A stretch of 50,350 nucleotides of DNA from a virus: positions 1 through 50,350 of the IMG/VR virus record IMGVR_UViG_3300042882_001249; one strand, given 5' to 3'. Position 1 is the stretch's first letter. The number at the start of each line of letters is the position of its first letter. The notes under the pieces were generated by a model. It was given only the letters and a program-made list of their open reading frames with translations. It ran no database searches and had not been told where the DNA came from. The position numbers were made by a program, and so were the translations under genes. Below are positions 12,001 to 18,400 of this stretch, piece by piece.

Positions 12001-14665
12001 GGATGGGTCACTCAGAGATAGTTATTCAGAAAGTACAGTTTCAAGTCTGAATTTTACAAGCACTGATGTGTCCTTTGGAGCTAATACTGATGATTCAGAT
12101 TTGGCCAATGTGTACATGGATGAAGTTCGTCTAACTCGTGGACTACTAAGGTACGATGCAGAAACCTATACCATACCTTCGGGTGGATTCGGAAGAAATA
12201 CTGATCAAGACGTTTATTACAATAACAACGTTTTGTTGTATGGTTTCGAGTCATTGATAAATGAAGTAGAAGATGTTGAAATCAGGTTTGCAGTTCAGGG
12301 AAATCGTAAAGCATTCGCTGATCTCGGTGTAAATCAGAAGGTACTGACTCTGCTCACTGAAAATTTTGCTACTGTGGAAAACCAAACTATTGCCACAGTT
12401 CCTTACACTGTGATCAAAACACTGGACGGCGATGTGGAAAACAGTTATGTTTTGACACTGGATAGTGTATATGATATTTTTGTGGGAATGACTGTTAGTG
12501 GCTACCAGATCGCAGGATGCCCCAAAGTGGTAGAAATCGACACAGACGCCAAAACAGTGAGATTAGATGTTAAACAAACAGTCATCGACAATGGTACCAG
12601 TTTGACATTTATACCAGTAACTGGAAAATCAGATGTACCGGCTATAACAATGGTAGCCCCCAGCATGGTTGGTGAATACAACATAATTGATGCTGGAGTC
12701 CACGCTGATTATAGTTTGGGTGTGGAAGATTTCACATTGGAATTTTGGTATAATGATCCAGTACATCAGCTGGTCAGAGACGAAACAGCCAACTCCACGA
12801 TATATCTCAGCAGTGTTGCTGGTGTGGTTTCTGGAATGAAGATGTTTACCACCACTGGCAATGTTGGAATCAACGTTAACAGTGTAAACACTGAACTGAA
12901 TACTGTGACTTTGGCGAGCACAATCACTGGTTCATTGGGTGATCAATTGAGATTTGTGAAAACCAATGCTGCCAAGACTGTGTTTGTACTGAGTGATTTT
13001 GTTACAGCCAACGTCACTGCTAATGTTTCTGCCAGCACATTGGTTGACGTTACGTCAACAGTTTCTCTCAAAACTGGAATGTATGTAAATGGTACTCAAA
13101 TTGTGGGGTCAGCTACTGAGGCGGTGACTATTGCTGACATTAACTCCAATGGAACTACTATTACGTTAAATCAAGCACAAACACTCACTGTTCCGGCAGA
13201 ATTGAAATTTAATCGCAGTAAATTTAGCCTGACAGGAGTAGTAGAAACCAACACTAGTGGTGAACACCGTGTGGTGTTCTATGTAACTGATGCCACTGGG
13301 GTAAAGCAGACCCTGTTGTCAGAATACCAGGGGTATTCAGCAACTCCAATCTATGTGGCGCTGGATCGTTATGATAGCAAATTCAAGTTATTCATAAATG
13401 GTTCATTAACACAAACAGCCTATGCACCCTGGGATTTTGGTGATGGTATTACTCCGTTGCCTCTGCTGCTCAGCAATACAACAGATCCTTTCTCAGGTAA
13501 GCTGGCTGATTTCAGAATAACCAAAGGCGTTAGCCGTTATGGTTTAAGCACACCTGTAGATACTGCAATTTCAAGTGATTTTGCTGATCAATATCTGGGA
13601 ATCAGATCAGCTGACATCACAGTGGATGGTACTGGTTTCGTCAACAATATCACCAGTGGCAGCACAGAGGAACACATACCAGGCAGACTTTATGATACAC
13701 TAAACATCAGAGTGTTTGCTAAAAATCCAGCAACACCAACCGCAAACGTTGGTATTGGATATCGAATGTTCCAAGACATGTTACAGAATGTGTATTACTA
13801 TGCTATACCAGCCAGCGGAACTACAAGTTTGGCTTCAAATTTAACAGCATACGATGATACGGTATATCTGGTTAGCGTGGCTGGATTCCCAGACACCGAC
13901 CCAGACACCAACAATCGTGGTGTGTTTTTCGTGGCAGGCGAACGAATCAGCTACTTGCACATTGACAGAACAGCCAACACAGTGAGTGGACTGCTCAGAG
14001 GAACACTGGGCACACATGTTCCCCTGATGCATTCATCAGGAACTCGTGTGGAAGTAGCTGGTGTAGCTGAACAATTTCCAGGGTCAGCAGGATCCTACGG
14101 AGTTATTGGAACAGTTAGCTCGTTGGTAACTTCCAGCAATACAGTGTCGTTGGCTACGGTTAACAATGTTTCAGTAGGCATGGCTGTGCAAAATAGTTTG
14201 ATCAGAACAAAGGCAACTGAAACATCAACAATTGGCTCAGTTAGTGTAGAAAATGCCTCTGGGATACTTGCAGGGATGAGCGTGGCTGGAGTATCAACTG
14301 GGATACCCAAGGTAGTCAGCGTGGTGGGTAACTTGGTGACTTTTGACGCCGTTCACACAGTGTTCAATGACACTTTGCTGACGTTCTTTGTTACAGTGGA
14401 CAGTGTGGACACCGTCAACAACACTGTTACATTGAGTTCACTTCAGAGTTTCAACGCCAATGAACAGATCATTTTGGGAGAAATAGTTGCAGACGCAGCT
14501 AAACCGTTTGGCAAAGTCGTTACCAATACATTAACCAATCATAGAAATACTTGGTATACACCTGGTACGGCAACAGCAGCAAACGGTGCTGGTTTAGCAG
14601 CAAGTTCCACAGAAGTTGCACAATTTCTCCTAAATAACCCAGCTCTGTTAAACTCGTTGCCATAA
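2..14665 (+). CDS. Giant multidomain virion structural protein, 5' end outside window
   Basis: The frame is open from base 2, so the GTG at 47 is not a real start; at least 4,887 residues are present. Domains recognised by eye, by nucleotide: FG-GAP-like beta-propeller repeats at about 5370-6330 (FGSSV, YGHSVAI blades); CBM5/12-like short modules (W..Y..G..V.Y...Y.A) near 3815, 7765, 10740 and 11030-11280; a YHYH-type segment ending DGYPIYGPYGY near 10010-10045; two LamG/concanavalin-like domains at about 11750-12190 and 12700-13560 (FTFEFFF, FTLEFWY). A short module of the form VGMxVSGxGVxGxPxV is repeated at least seven times (about 661, 7088, 12440, 12790, 13010, 14110, 14230, 14390). Giant proteins of this kind occur in marine T4-like phages as tail or baseplate-associated virion proteins that probably contact the cell surface. 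The exact position in the virion is inferred. Confidence 0.85.
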   Translation, partial: FCNIYLDQVSDPSTIVFDAVTDRGPRVYLKEYATASDGNCVSVAQGEQNRGTNWCWDNQSRSWIKSSQIKDQIQQKPLFDVFDFNDVSFSNQTVYNSTNFAGSTLFEYKINSTAASDPVLKFGITYRTINNVGDISFLNTFEIDRFNYIDDVELGTSQDTPINTGTAKIVDPCTGQITQYDVWQRVLNNLELYQNIEITGSNLKLNSNINAQLVMGDVRRDINVVLESVNDIQVGMVVSGVGVSGLPRVTAVDTVNKTITLSSLQNILDQTELTFNNVLQYDIPGKLLVKNTPNAYKDKIFVDGTQLYSDLFTVQQMGDIIRISISVDALDPMNIHYQNISAESKLLIKLIANTVLPNAWFDVPTQFEINPYNFRSNEFTLSDLKSHTDALHSNHGHRITPLVTDNSLGNIEHRANPGLIMLHEGFSVLPTLLLTDTRFDIERAIATAGREYEQFKLQFIEASNQVEAIETLTAAAAVDSIFTLLTQNKSADQAWYTSDMVPFNGNDITYIVDDTAQTAYDISDVFENQANNKAVLVYLNGLQLVRGTDYEFDTVSPTVNISRTLRVNDELRIAEFVNTDGSFVPVTPAKLGLGPVYIPEIYIDDTYRTPTRVLQGHDGSITTAFNDYRDQLILELELRIFNNIKLDTDLWNNVIQSRVQPAGKFRELNGTALYSMIEEASISRKYFYDWVANNRVNYANSVYDETDPFTFNYSDSRDRITNQKCLGYWRGIYRDFYDTDRPHTHPWEMLGITKKPSWWESIYGPAPYTGTNLVLWEDLKNGVSTGGNIRSVLGARTTSIVNYENNTTYNLLDAVPADSGGTLLHPIDAYLIGGLITSSAKNPFTFNDNGPAETAWRRSSSYAYAKLNQKILQNPQFMLGTLWDLDNYKPYALIDSVGVFSASYVGFRYLETQFPSINDLKIHTVDTDDAGVPVRCHSILNFVVENLKSQGQNPVILKNAIVNSDVNLVYKLAAFADVDNIQVYAEQNSVQTQGNTVKVPQEDYELLLSESVPIDVASYSGVIISRSANGYKVTGYDRQYPYFIIYPSDVNTTPKQFQVGSQTYGYYTEFLDNPLYIPYDYEFISKQTVVDFLLSYGEHLKRQGFAFESQPEQDRINWLDAAVQFIKWSGYNWSSNNTSGQRLSLVLNPAAGVLKYTPVAGTLQNLMLPDNLLLDENQNIISSRDIDVYRDQDVTYVNNLQPNSTISALRTNIVSYEHKLIVKNQTVFGDLIFNPALGIRQNRLRLVGLKTNDWDGTINSAGYLLMFSSVPEWQPNTDYLQGDVIKYKNRNYTALEPVIGATNFQTEKFSISDVTYQNRLLPSIGAKSLDLERAYDINHKPSISDFTRLRSNALGYVERTWLVNLGLDLNNQTEFYRGWIKEKGSFNAVDKFTAAGQQDLLADFTVSEEYAVKLGDYGATGRTGFVEVSLINDTESNNPVAVEFADGPNSTDLIRVSTTELYKKSSNWTTNFISNTGQLVKNEDRFIDAGPVLPAEIYNKAKSVTVEYSAEQENALTFNSLESLTKTEDVQNLLKNVRYGNWIWIAVDETLTTDNKYNVITWKNSDAKIRQIRKNNSLNTLELYLDQALDIETDQIVVIDINDLSLTVQGAFKVVKNQVNPTADYVSVLSVTSDIVELYNFDTVTYAADLEPKSVYIYETLRYNDIGSASLNRNLDKLYLPKDGKLYVDYNNLGWAVFDFREPYDSGSSNLPDSENQITGAPEGLITTSIAQDDIARWLWLGKADDNKVVVKSFRNTNLGLGVTGDLDTSLATFDPTTSANGERSDTLKLGTEIINLTNGKAAATGTDSSNRGQVYILQASNDGYQVNQIFRGSASGAYYGSSIAASDNGEWLFVGETIPSGAGNVYAYRKFNSSNSSSSWTTVGNASSSYTMSFTPDNLYSIRVKVADRLRIPVAEYTLSGNMITFSTSVNASNISVTQLSEYYQLMQTIADPDAATGGKFGSSVTANSDASTLVVSAPFNGVGKIYVFSHDVEKTFVSTTTATINLGSTVTSVEKVVVKKNGVTQTTGTNYVPVVSGDTTLVFHGNSQPTSGTVIEVDMMQYDLAQTITGETTDTEYGHSVAINGNWLSVGVPKVTNQVGSVTISNHGRMELRSLNSEISNTITIDQDDLRPLPNNEYVRVNNWLVSAGTSGAISSVSISGTAGELSVSSGNYYQGQAIVVSGTLTGTGSITGYTNPKTYYIAAVNSGVSIVITDTYANAISGVSSLTTTSGTTTGLTFTLQACVDNLVTNVNNLSDFTGVTAVKNLFDTVTFTIDSTKHNTGIVTLDNVAVLRNVNSTYGLVQNINNFDIKSNRLGSTVKWITDGVLGVVENYTEFLESTQTTFDNAFNIVTTVGLAFENSLVLTLNSVFGIRTGYQMIGDGVTGSPVVIGVDAGSNTISVNITQQGLGAGTVLTFVDPGRTDTAASSKFDSGTTLFYDREAQNTQRLLLYQLLRTGRNALGADVDTAQLTRVKTIQYDKTSTPNIFFTGSLYRLWVGDGLSNDEYNNVFVYTNNNLLKGWTLNRQQQELLEPRSIFRAWIYDSRTQEKAVDLDVVDIANGLLPGAIAQHIDYISVVDPASYGIPVWRSGYTYEVGSRVIYNSVVYTANELNNTLFFNSDQWTANTAQVSNTGSKYWGAAQVGETWFVTSKLRSVLYEQGELADRISNYNRWFSDTEIVVREWTASAVPPAEYSNTDGFVDPAAAYVFNPVNNTYYFWVTNKNTVGNKHAISAADISLGLVDIQGTGLPMISPATNNSVILYNVKNFVDSAEYILHIDYVIADHNNRLHSEYQLLTEDNSLGWLNTPIYYKMVDSLSGIDQNSQEVPDNNLNAEDRYGVLLRPRQTMFRDREKALKIYFETINSNLRTVIISNMNTLDNLKLQQDYPAVTEYQFRVPDRETLLILNTNDYAENTQVLVEKDRTALFDGWNLVKLVNSEWEVVNSQFYNLNGYWKYVDWQSPEYQNKPADYTINHVGYLNSIVPVAGETVEILDNGDRKRAVYLVEADSSFTPLFMQDGTIEFLDIIYTLTGSDETGFDSTIGFDNDQAQVIRLVLDALNNHVLVDRLCFVADRAFFAVLRYAIQENRNLDWLFQTSFINVKHRVKNLNRQTNFRSDDEQFVRDFIEENKPFHSRLRDYINSYDLLDQAQVAVSDFDLPALYDEVWYKAQFAGSGGRLKANQAGYFLEGYTGLNLVDNILYISGSGLANHAMGTWPNTSKLSAQAQNWVFALNQYPLQRATKYPVNPDSEIGIAINGVPFYSIVGRFKDRLVNANDLSEEEIYTENIAETNGYAGPDAGNGYLTDNDAYVYRMDPVLLYTKNSAQHSPILGFALDGYPIYGPYGYANSNGTGGIIRNTSSYTLKSELRLVQESIQNGTKYASLGSPTGVYTEDWQYVPGAGTLDQHNGRFVITPEYPYGTYAYFVTVDENNNPVYPYIIGPTFAGVPTGLRIEYQGQSSVPVYDNGRYTMPSSQDLAVNDWSLRSPSWSFYNDYKRFLQSPYRNWFDNYTYNLVRLDLADAGKGYTSEPTIVISGGGGSGATASAAITSSGQIKDSDFIINIGTGYTGMPTITLVGGQNVPAWSNTVTYSSGTVVSYTPAGASTFYYESLSGVPAGTSLSNTLYWVELPPNNSKVPRSGVLVPVLENNLIRSFDISMKFDRVKGRVETHTLDKLYLAGDIVRHQINQKFYITDSNLVSASANQDLYNAVNWNILNSYNTNDVVENSENGLLYKATTSVVPGIAITNTSYWVRLTYWRAMSETEIVESDAATRITAFYTPANNMVTSDLKQLLSGADFAGTLVDGYEFTQTHPVPTGALADTDDQEIDNVSLMAQFDAAHYFGTVFTNKHRIQGTRSGSFGASNIISVGDEDNNIVYTIPSDTNPLFTAAVARYIKVNTNTGAGNSPDLAELACGTQDFTFEFFFRIQTLDQTQTLVDNFNSTPDNGFRIYVSNTNELRCDYYNASTTLRQQLNAGETLRDIWYHVALERKANTMSLYLDGSLRDSYSESTVSSLNFTSTDVSFGANTDDSDLANVYMDEVRLTRGLLRYDAETYTIPSGGFGRNTDQDVYYNNNVLLYGFESLINEVEDVEIRFAVQGNRKAFADLGVNQKVLTLLTENFATVENQTIATVPYTVIKTLDGDVENSYVLTLDSVYDIFVGMTVSGYQIAGCPKVVEIDTDAKTVRLDVKQTVIDNGTSLTFIPVTGKSDVPAITMVAPSMVGEYNIIDAGVHADYSLGVEDFTLEFWYNDPVHQLVRDETANSTIYLSSVAGVVSGMKMFTTTGNVGINVNSVNTELNTVTLASTITGSLGDQLRFVKTNAAKTVFVLSDFVTANVTANVSASTLVDVTSTVSLKTGMYVNGTQIVGSATEAVTIADINSNGTTITLNQAQTLTVPAELKFNRSKFSLTGVVETNTSGEHRVVFYVTDATGVKQTLLSEYQGYSATPIYVALDRYDSKFKLFINGSLTQTAYAPWDFGDGITPLPLLLSNTTDPFSGKLADFRITKGVSRYGLSTPVDTAISSDFADQYLGIRSADITVDGTGFVNNITSGSTEEHIPGRLYDTLNIRVFAKNPATPTANVGIGYRMFQDMLQNVYYYAIPASGTTSLASNLTAYDDTVYLVSVAGFPDTDPDTNNRGVFFVAGERISYLHIDRTANTVSGLLRGTLGTHVPLMHSSGTRVEVAGVAEQFPGSAGSYGVIGTVSSLVTSSNTVSLATVNNVSVGMAVQNSLIRTKATETSTIGSVSVENASGILAGMSVAGVSTGIPKVVSVVGNLVTFDAVHTVFNDTLLTFFVTVDSVDTVNNTVTLSSLQSFNANEQIILGEIVADAAKPFGKVVTNTLTNHRNTWYTPGTATAANGAGLAASSTEVAQFLLNNPALLNSLP

Positions 14666-14668
14666 ATA
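14661..14668 (+). promoter_or_regulatory. T4-late-type promoter box CATAAATA
   Basis: CATAAATA overlaps the stop codon of the giant gene. The same GCCATAAATAA string recurs at 21094. The predicted start of transcription falls on or next to the ATG at 14675, so it would drive the 48-aa gene and the structural genes after it. Confidence 0.5.
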
Positions 14669-14674
14669 AGTTAT

Positions 14675-14821
14675 ATGAATGGTCACGAGGAAGTAGAGCA
14701 ATCCAAAAAAGATCAACCTCAATCAGACAGAGTGCAGGAAACACCTGCACTCTGGATTGAAGGGCATTTGAGAATTTTTGATCCAGAAACAAAACAACAA
14801 ATGGTAAATACGAGGGCATGA
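14675..14821 (+). CDS. Small 48-aa hypothetical protein of the structural operon
   Basis: A short open frame (starts MNGHEEVEQSK, ends MVNTRA) fills the gap between the giant gene and the next structural gene. Its stop overlaps the following start in the string GCATGATG, a usual sign of translational coupling. The N-terminal half is highly charged; the C-terminal half carries LWIEGHLRIFDPET. No Shine-Dalgarno sequence is obvious, which fits the late box lying six bases before the ATG. I do not recognise the family; position suggests a small structural or assembly factor. Confidence 0.55.
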   Translation: MNGHEEVEQSKKDQPQSDRVQETPALWIEGHLRIFDPETKQQMVNTRA

Positions 14822-15432
14822 TGAAAATAGCATTGGATATAACAGGATGGGTTAATATCAAGGACGCTCATACTGGAGAACAATTGGTTGATAAAAAGAA
14901 TGCCATCCACTATGAAAATTTTTCAGAAGCACTGGCCAAGAGCATCAGTTCTGGGCCTCTAAACGCCAATGATAGCGAAAGTGCAAGTGGGTTTATTAAA
15001 GAAATGGCTTTTGGGAATGGTGGTACTGATGTGAGTCCCACAGGAGTTATCACCTATAAAACACCCAACTATACTGGAGTCAATGCTATTCTATACAACC
15101 AGACTTATTCCAAAGTGGTTAATCAGCAATTTAGCTTGAACACAGATCCAGTTAACAACAAAATGACAGTATCGCATCTGGTGGGAAAAGCCTACACTGA
15201 TATTTTGGTAAGCTGTTTGCTTCAATACAATGAACCCACCAGTGGTCAAGCAGTATTTGATAACACCACAGACTTCAATGACACTTATGTTTTTGATGAA
15301 CTGGGATTGAAGAGTGCTGGTGGTAAATTATTAACTCATGTGATTTTTCACCCAGTGCAGAAAAGTTTAAATCGTTTGATCCAGATTGATTACACAATAA
15401 GAATTCAAACACTCACTAATTTGAGTAGCTAA
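14821..15432 (+). CDS. Putative virion structural protein (tail/baseplate region)
   Basis: A 203-aa protein beginning MKIALDITGW. Tandem ATGs lie at 14818 and 14821; the second is better spaced from the GAGG just upstream. The N-terminal region includes VDKKNAIHYENFSEALAKS and then EMAFGNGGTDV, a pattern I associate with small virion proteins next to tail-fibre genes in marine T4-like phages. It lies between the giant protein and the tail fibre, with a 16-bp gap to the latter, so the three are probably one late transcript. No enzymatic motif is visible. The role in tail or fibre attachment is inferred from position. Confidence 0.65.
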   Translation: MKIALDITGWVNIKDAHTGEQLVDKKNAIHYENFSEALAKSISSGPLNANDSESASGFIKEMAFGNGGTDVSPTGVITYKTPNYTGVNAILYNQTYSKVVNQQFSLNTDPVNNKMTVSHLVGKAYTDILVSCLLQYNEPTSGQAVFDNTTDFNDTYVFDELGLKSAGGKLLTHVIFHPVQKSLNRLIQIDYTIRIQTLTNLSS

Positions 15433-15448
15433 CCAGGGAGTTTAATAG

Positions 15449-18400
15449 ATGGCGTATACAATCAAAAGAACCAATGGAAATACCATAACAATTGACGATA
15501 ATGCGTTGATTACCACTTATGGTGTGCAATTGATTGGAAAAAATCGTCTGGGTTATGGGACTTCTTTTAATCAGAACTTTTTCCGGTTGATGGAAAATTT
15601 CAGTAACAGTTCATCACCCAGTAATCCAGTCAGTGGTCAAATTTGGTGGGACACTGCGGGATTTTTGAAAGTATATACCGGCAGTGTTTGGAAAGAAGTC
15701 AGCAGTGCATTGGTCTCAGAACCAGCGAATCCGGTTAATGGTGATTTGTGGTTGGACACTGTCAATGCTCAGCTTAAAGCGTACAACGCCAACACCAATA
15801 CCTGGATCACTATTGGACCCAGTAACACAACCAGCGGTGTACTGAATGGGTTTGTTACAGAAGCAATCACACAGGGACTCTCGACTTATTATGTTGCGAC
15901 TATGTATGTCAATGGCGTGAGACTTGCAATTCTGAGTAACGATGAATTGACCAGCACAGGAATCACTGGATTTAGTTCACTCAAAGTGGGATTAAATTTT
16001 AATACAGGATTGATAACTGGGATCTATAATGCCAATGTTACCGCAGCCACTGGTGATTTTACTGCCAACATCACTGCTGGTAATCTTATTACCAGTGGTA
16101 TCCTGAGTGTCACTGGAAACGCCAACGTGGGCAATGTTGGTGCTGGTAATGCTGTTATTTCAGGTGGAGTAGCTAGCACTTCTACTACTACTGGTGCATT
16201 AAGAGTAACTGGTGGCGTGGGCATTACTGGAAATATCAATGCTGGTGGTAACATCAGTGTGGGAAATATCTCAGCTTCGGGATCAGCGAGTGTAACAGGA
16301 AACATCAGTGCAGGAAATTTAAGTATTACAGGCGTGAGTAACCTTGGAGCCATTGCCAATGTTAGAATCACAGGCGGGTCTAGCGGATACTTATTGGCCA
16401 CTGATGGTGCAGGAAATTTGAGTTGGTTAAACCCCACTGCTGGTACCATTAATACGGGCACAATCAATCGGTTGGCATTTTATACCGGCTCCACTACACT
16501 GAGTGACACTACAGCCAATTTAACCTGGACTGGCAATACCACATTGTCTGTGTCTGGTAACATAAACAGTACTAATTTTTCTGCTACAGGAAACCTCAGC
16601 GTTTCGGGTCTGGTGGCTTTTGACACTGATGTGTTTTATTTAAACAATGTCAACAACAGAATAGGTTTGGGAACGAGCTCGCCCACATATCAAACACATA
16701 TCTATCAAAATGACTCCACTGTTGGTTCCACCACAGCCAGTGGTTTAACAACTAATACTAATCTATATAATCAACTGATTGTTTCACCTGCGTCTAACCC
16801 CACCGCTGCGTTGACTTATTATGGATCCTTCAGTGACGTATCTTACAACTCCACTGCCAACAGTCCCAATGTGAGCATACTTGGTTCATGGGTTCGTGTT
16901 TCAGGAACCAATACTGGCAATATGGCCAACATATCTGGTTCTTCAGTAACTTCCAGACTTACCAGCAGTGGTAATGTGACCACTAGTTATGGATACATCT
17001 CAAATTTATCTTTGAGTAGCACTGGTAGCGTACAAAATCATTATAGTGTTTATGTATCAAATCCATCACGCACTGGCTCTGGCAACGTAGTCAATAACTA
17101 TGGTTTGTTTATTGAAAATCAAAACACTGGTAACACCACAAACTATAGCATCTACAGCAATGGCGGAAACAATTATTTTGCTGGCAATGTTATGATTGGT
17201 ATAACTTCGCCCAGTGCTAATTTTACTGTAAACGGAACAACCAACCTAAGCCACATAGGAAATGTAAAAATCACCGGCGGGACCAGCGGTCAGTATATTC
17301 AAACTGATGGTAATGGAAATTTGAGTTTTAGTAACGTCAGTATTACAAACTTGTCTAATGGTACCAGCAATGTTGCCATATCTTCAACCAACGGTAATGT
17401 TACTACCAGTGTGGGCGGTACTGCTAATGTTTTGGTAATTACTAGCACTGGGGCTAACGTTTCTGGTACGATTAATTCCACAGGAAACGCCAATGTGGGC
17501 AATATTGGTGCTACCAGAGGCGTATTCACTAATATCAGTGGCGCCATTGAATTAGGTAGTGCGAGTCAAACCAATATCACCGCAGTGGGAACACTGACTG
17601 GACTAACGGTGTCAGGTAATATTACTGCTCAGTCCAATGTAACAGTGACCAGCAACATCACTGCTGGTAATATCAACAGTGTGAGTGGTATCCTGAGCGT
17701 CACTGGAAATGCAAATGTGGGCAATATTGGCGCTACCAATGCCAATATCACCAGCATGACCGCTACTGGTAATGTGTTCTTGGCCACTAGTAGTGGTAAT
17801 GTTGGTATTGGAACGACGAGTCCATTAACCACACTACATGTAGGTGCTGTCGGTGGTGGTGCTGGCGGTGGCCTCAACGGCGATGTCACTCTTAGTGCAG
17901 GCACCAACATGGTGTACACAGTGGCTACAAGTGGGGCGGCTCTGACCTGGAATGCAAACACCAATGGTGGAAATGCCAACACTATCATGGCTAGATTACA
18001 GCCTCGCCATGACACCAGCGGAAACTACTGCTTGGATGTGTTTTGTGGTACTTGGAACAACAATAATTCTGCTGGCACTGCTATTGCTACATTCCAGAGT
18101 ACTGGTAGGGTCGGTATTGGTAACACCTCACCCGCACATACACTGAGTGTTACTGGCACGATGAATGTGAGCGGCAACGCTAATGTGGGTAATGTTGGTG
18201 CCGGCGCTGGTGTGTTTACTGGTGCTATCACTGGTTCCACAACACTAAATGTCACAGGCAATGCCAACGTGGGTAACGTTGGTGCTGCTGCTGGTGTGTT
18301 CACGGGAAACGTATCGGCTCGAAGAATTGGCAATGTGGGTGGTGTAGCATTTACTCTACCCAGTACAGATGGGTCTTCTGGGCAAGTGTTATCCACTGAT

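Noticed and set aside
16100-18300. CRISPR-like or tandem DNA repeats
   Set aside because: The repeats are coding units of the tail fibre shaft (GNANVGN motifs) with variable spacing, and there are no spacers.
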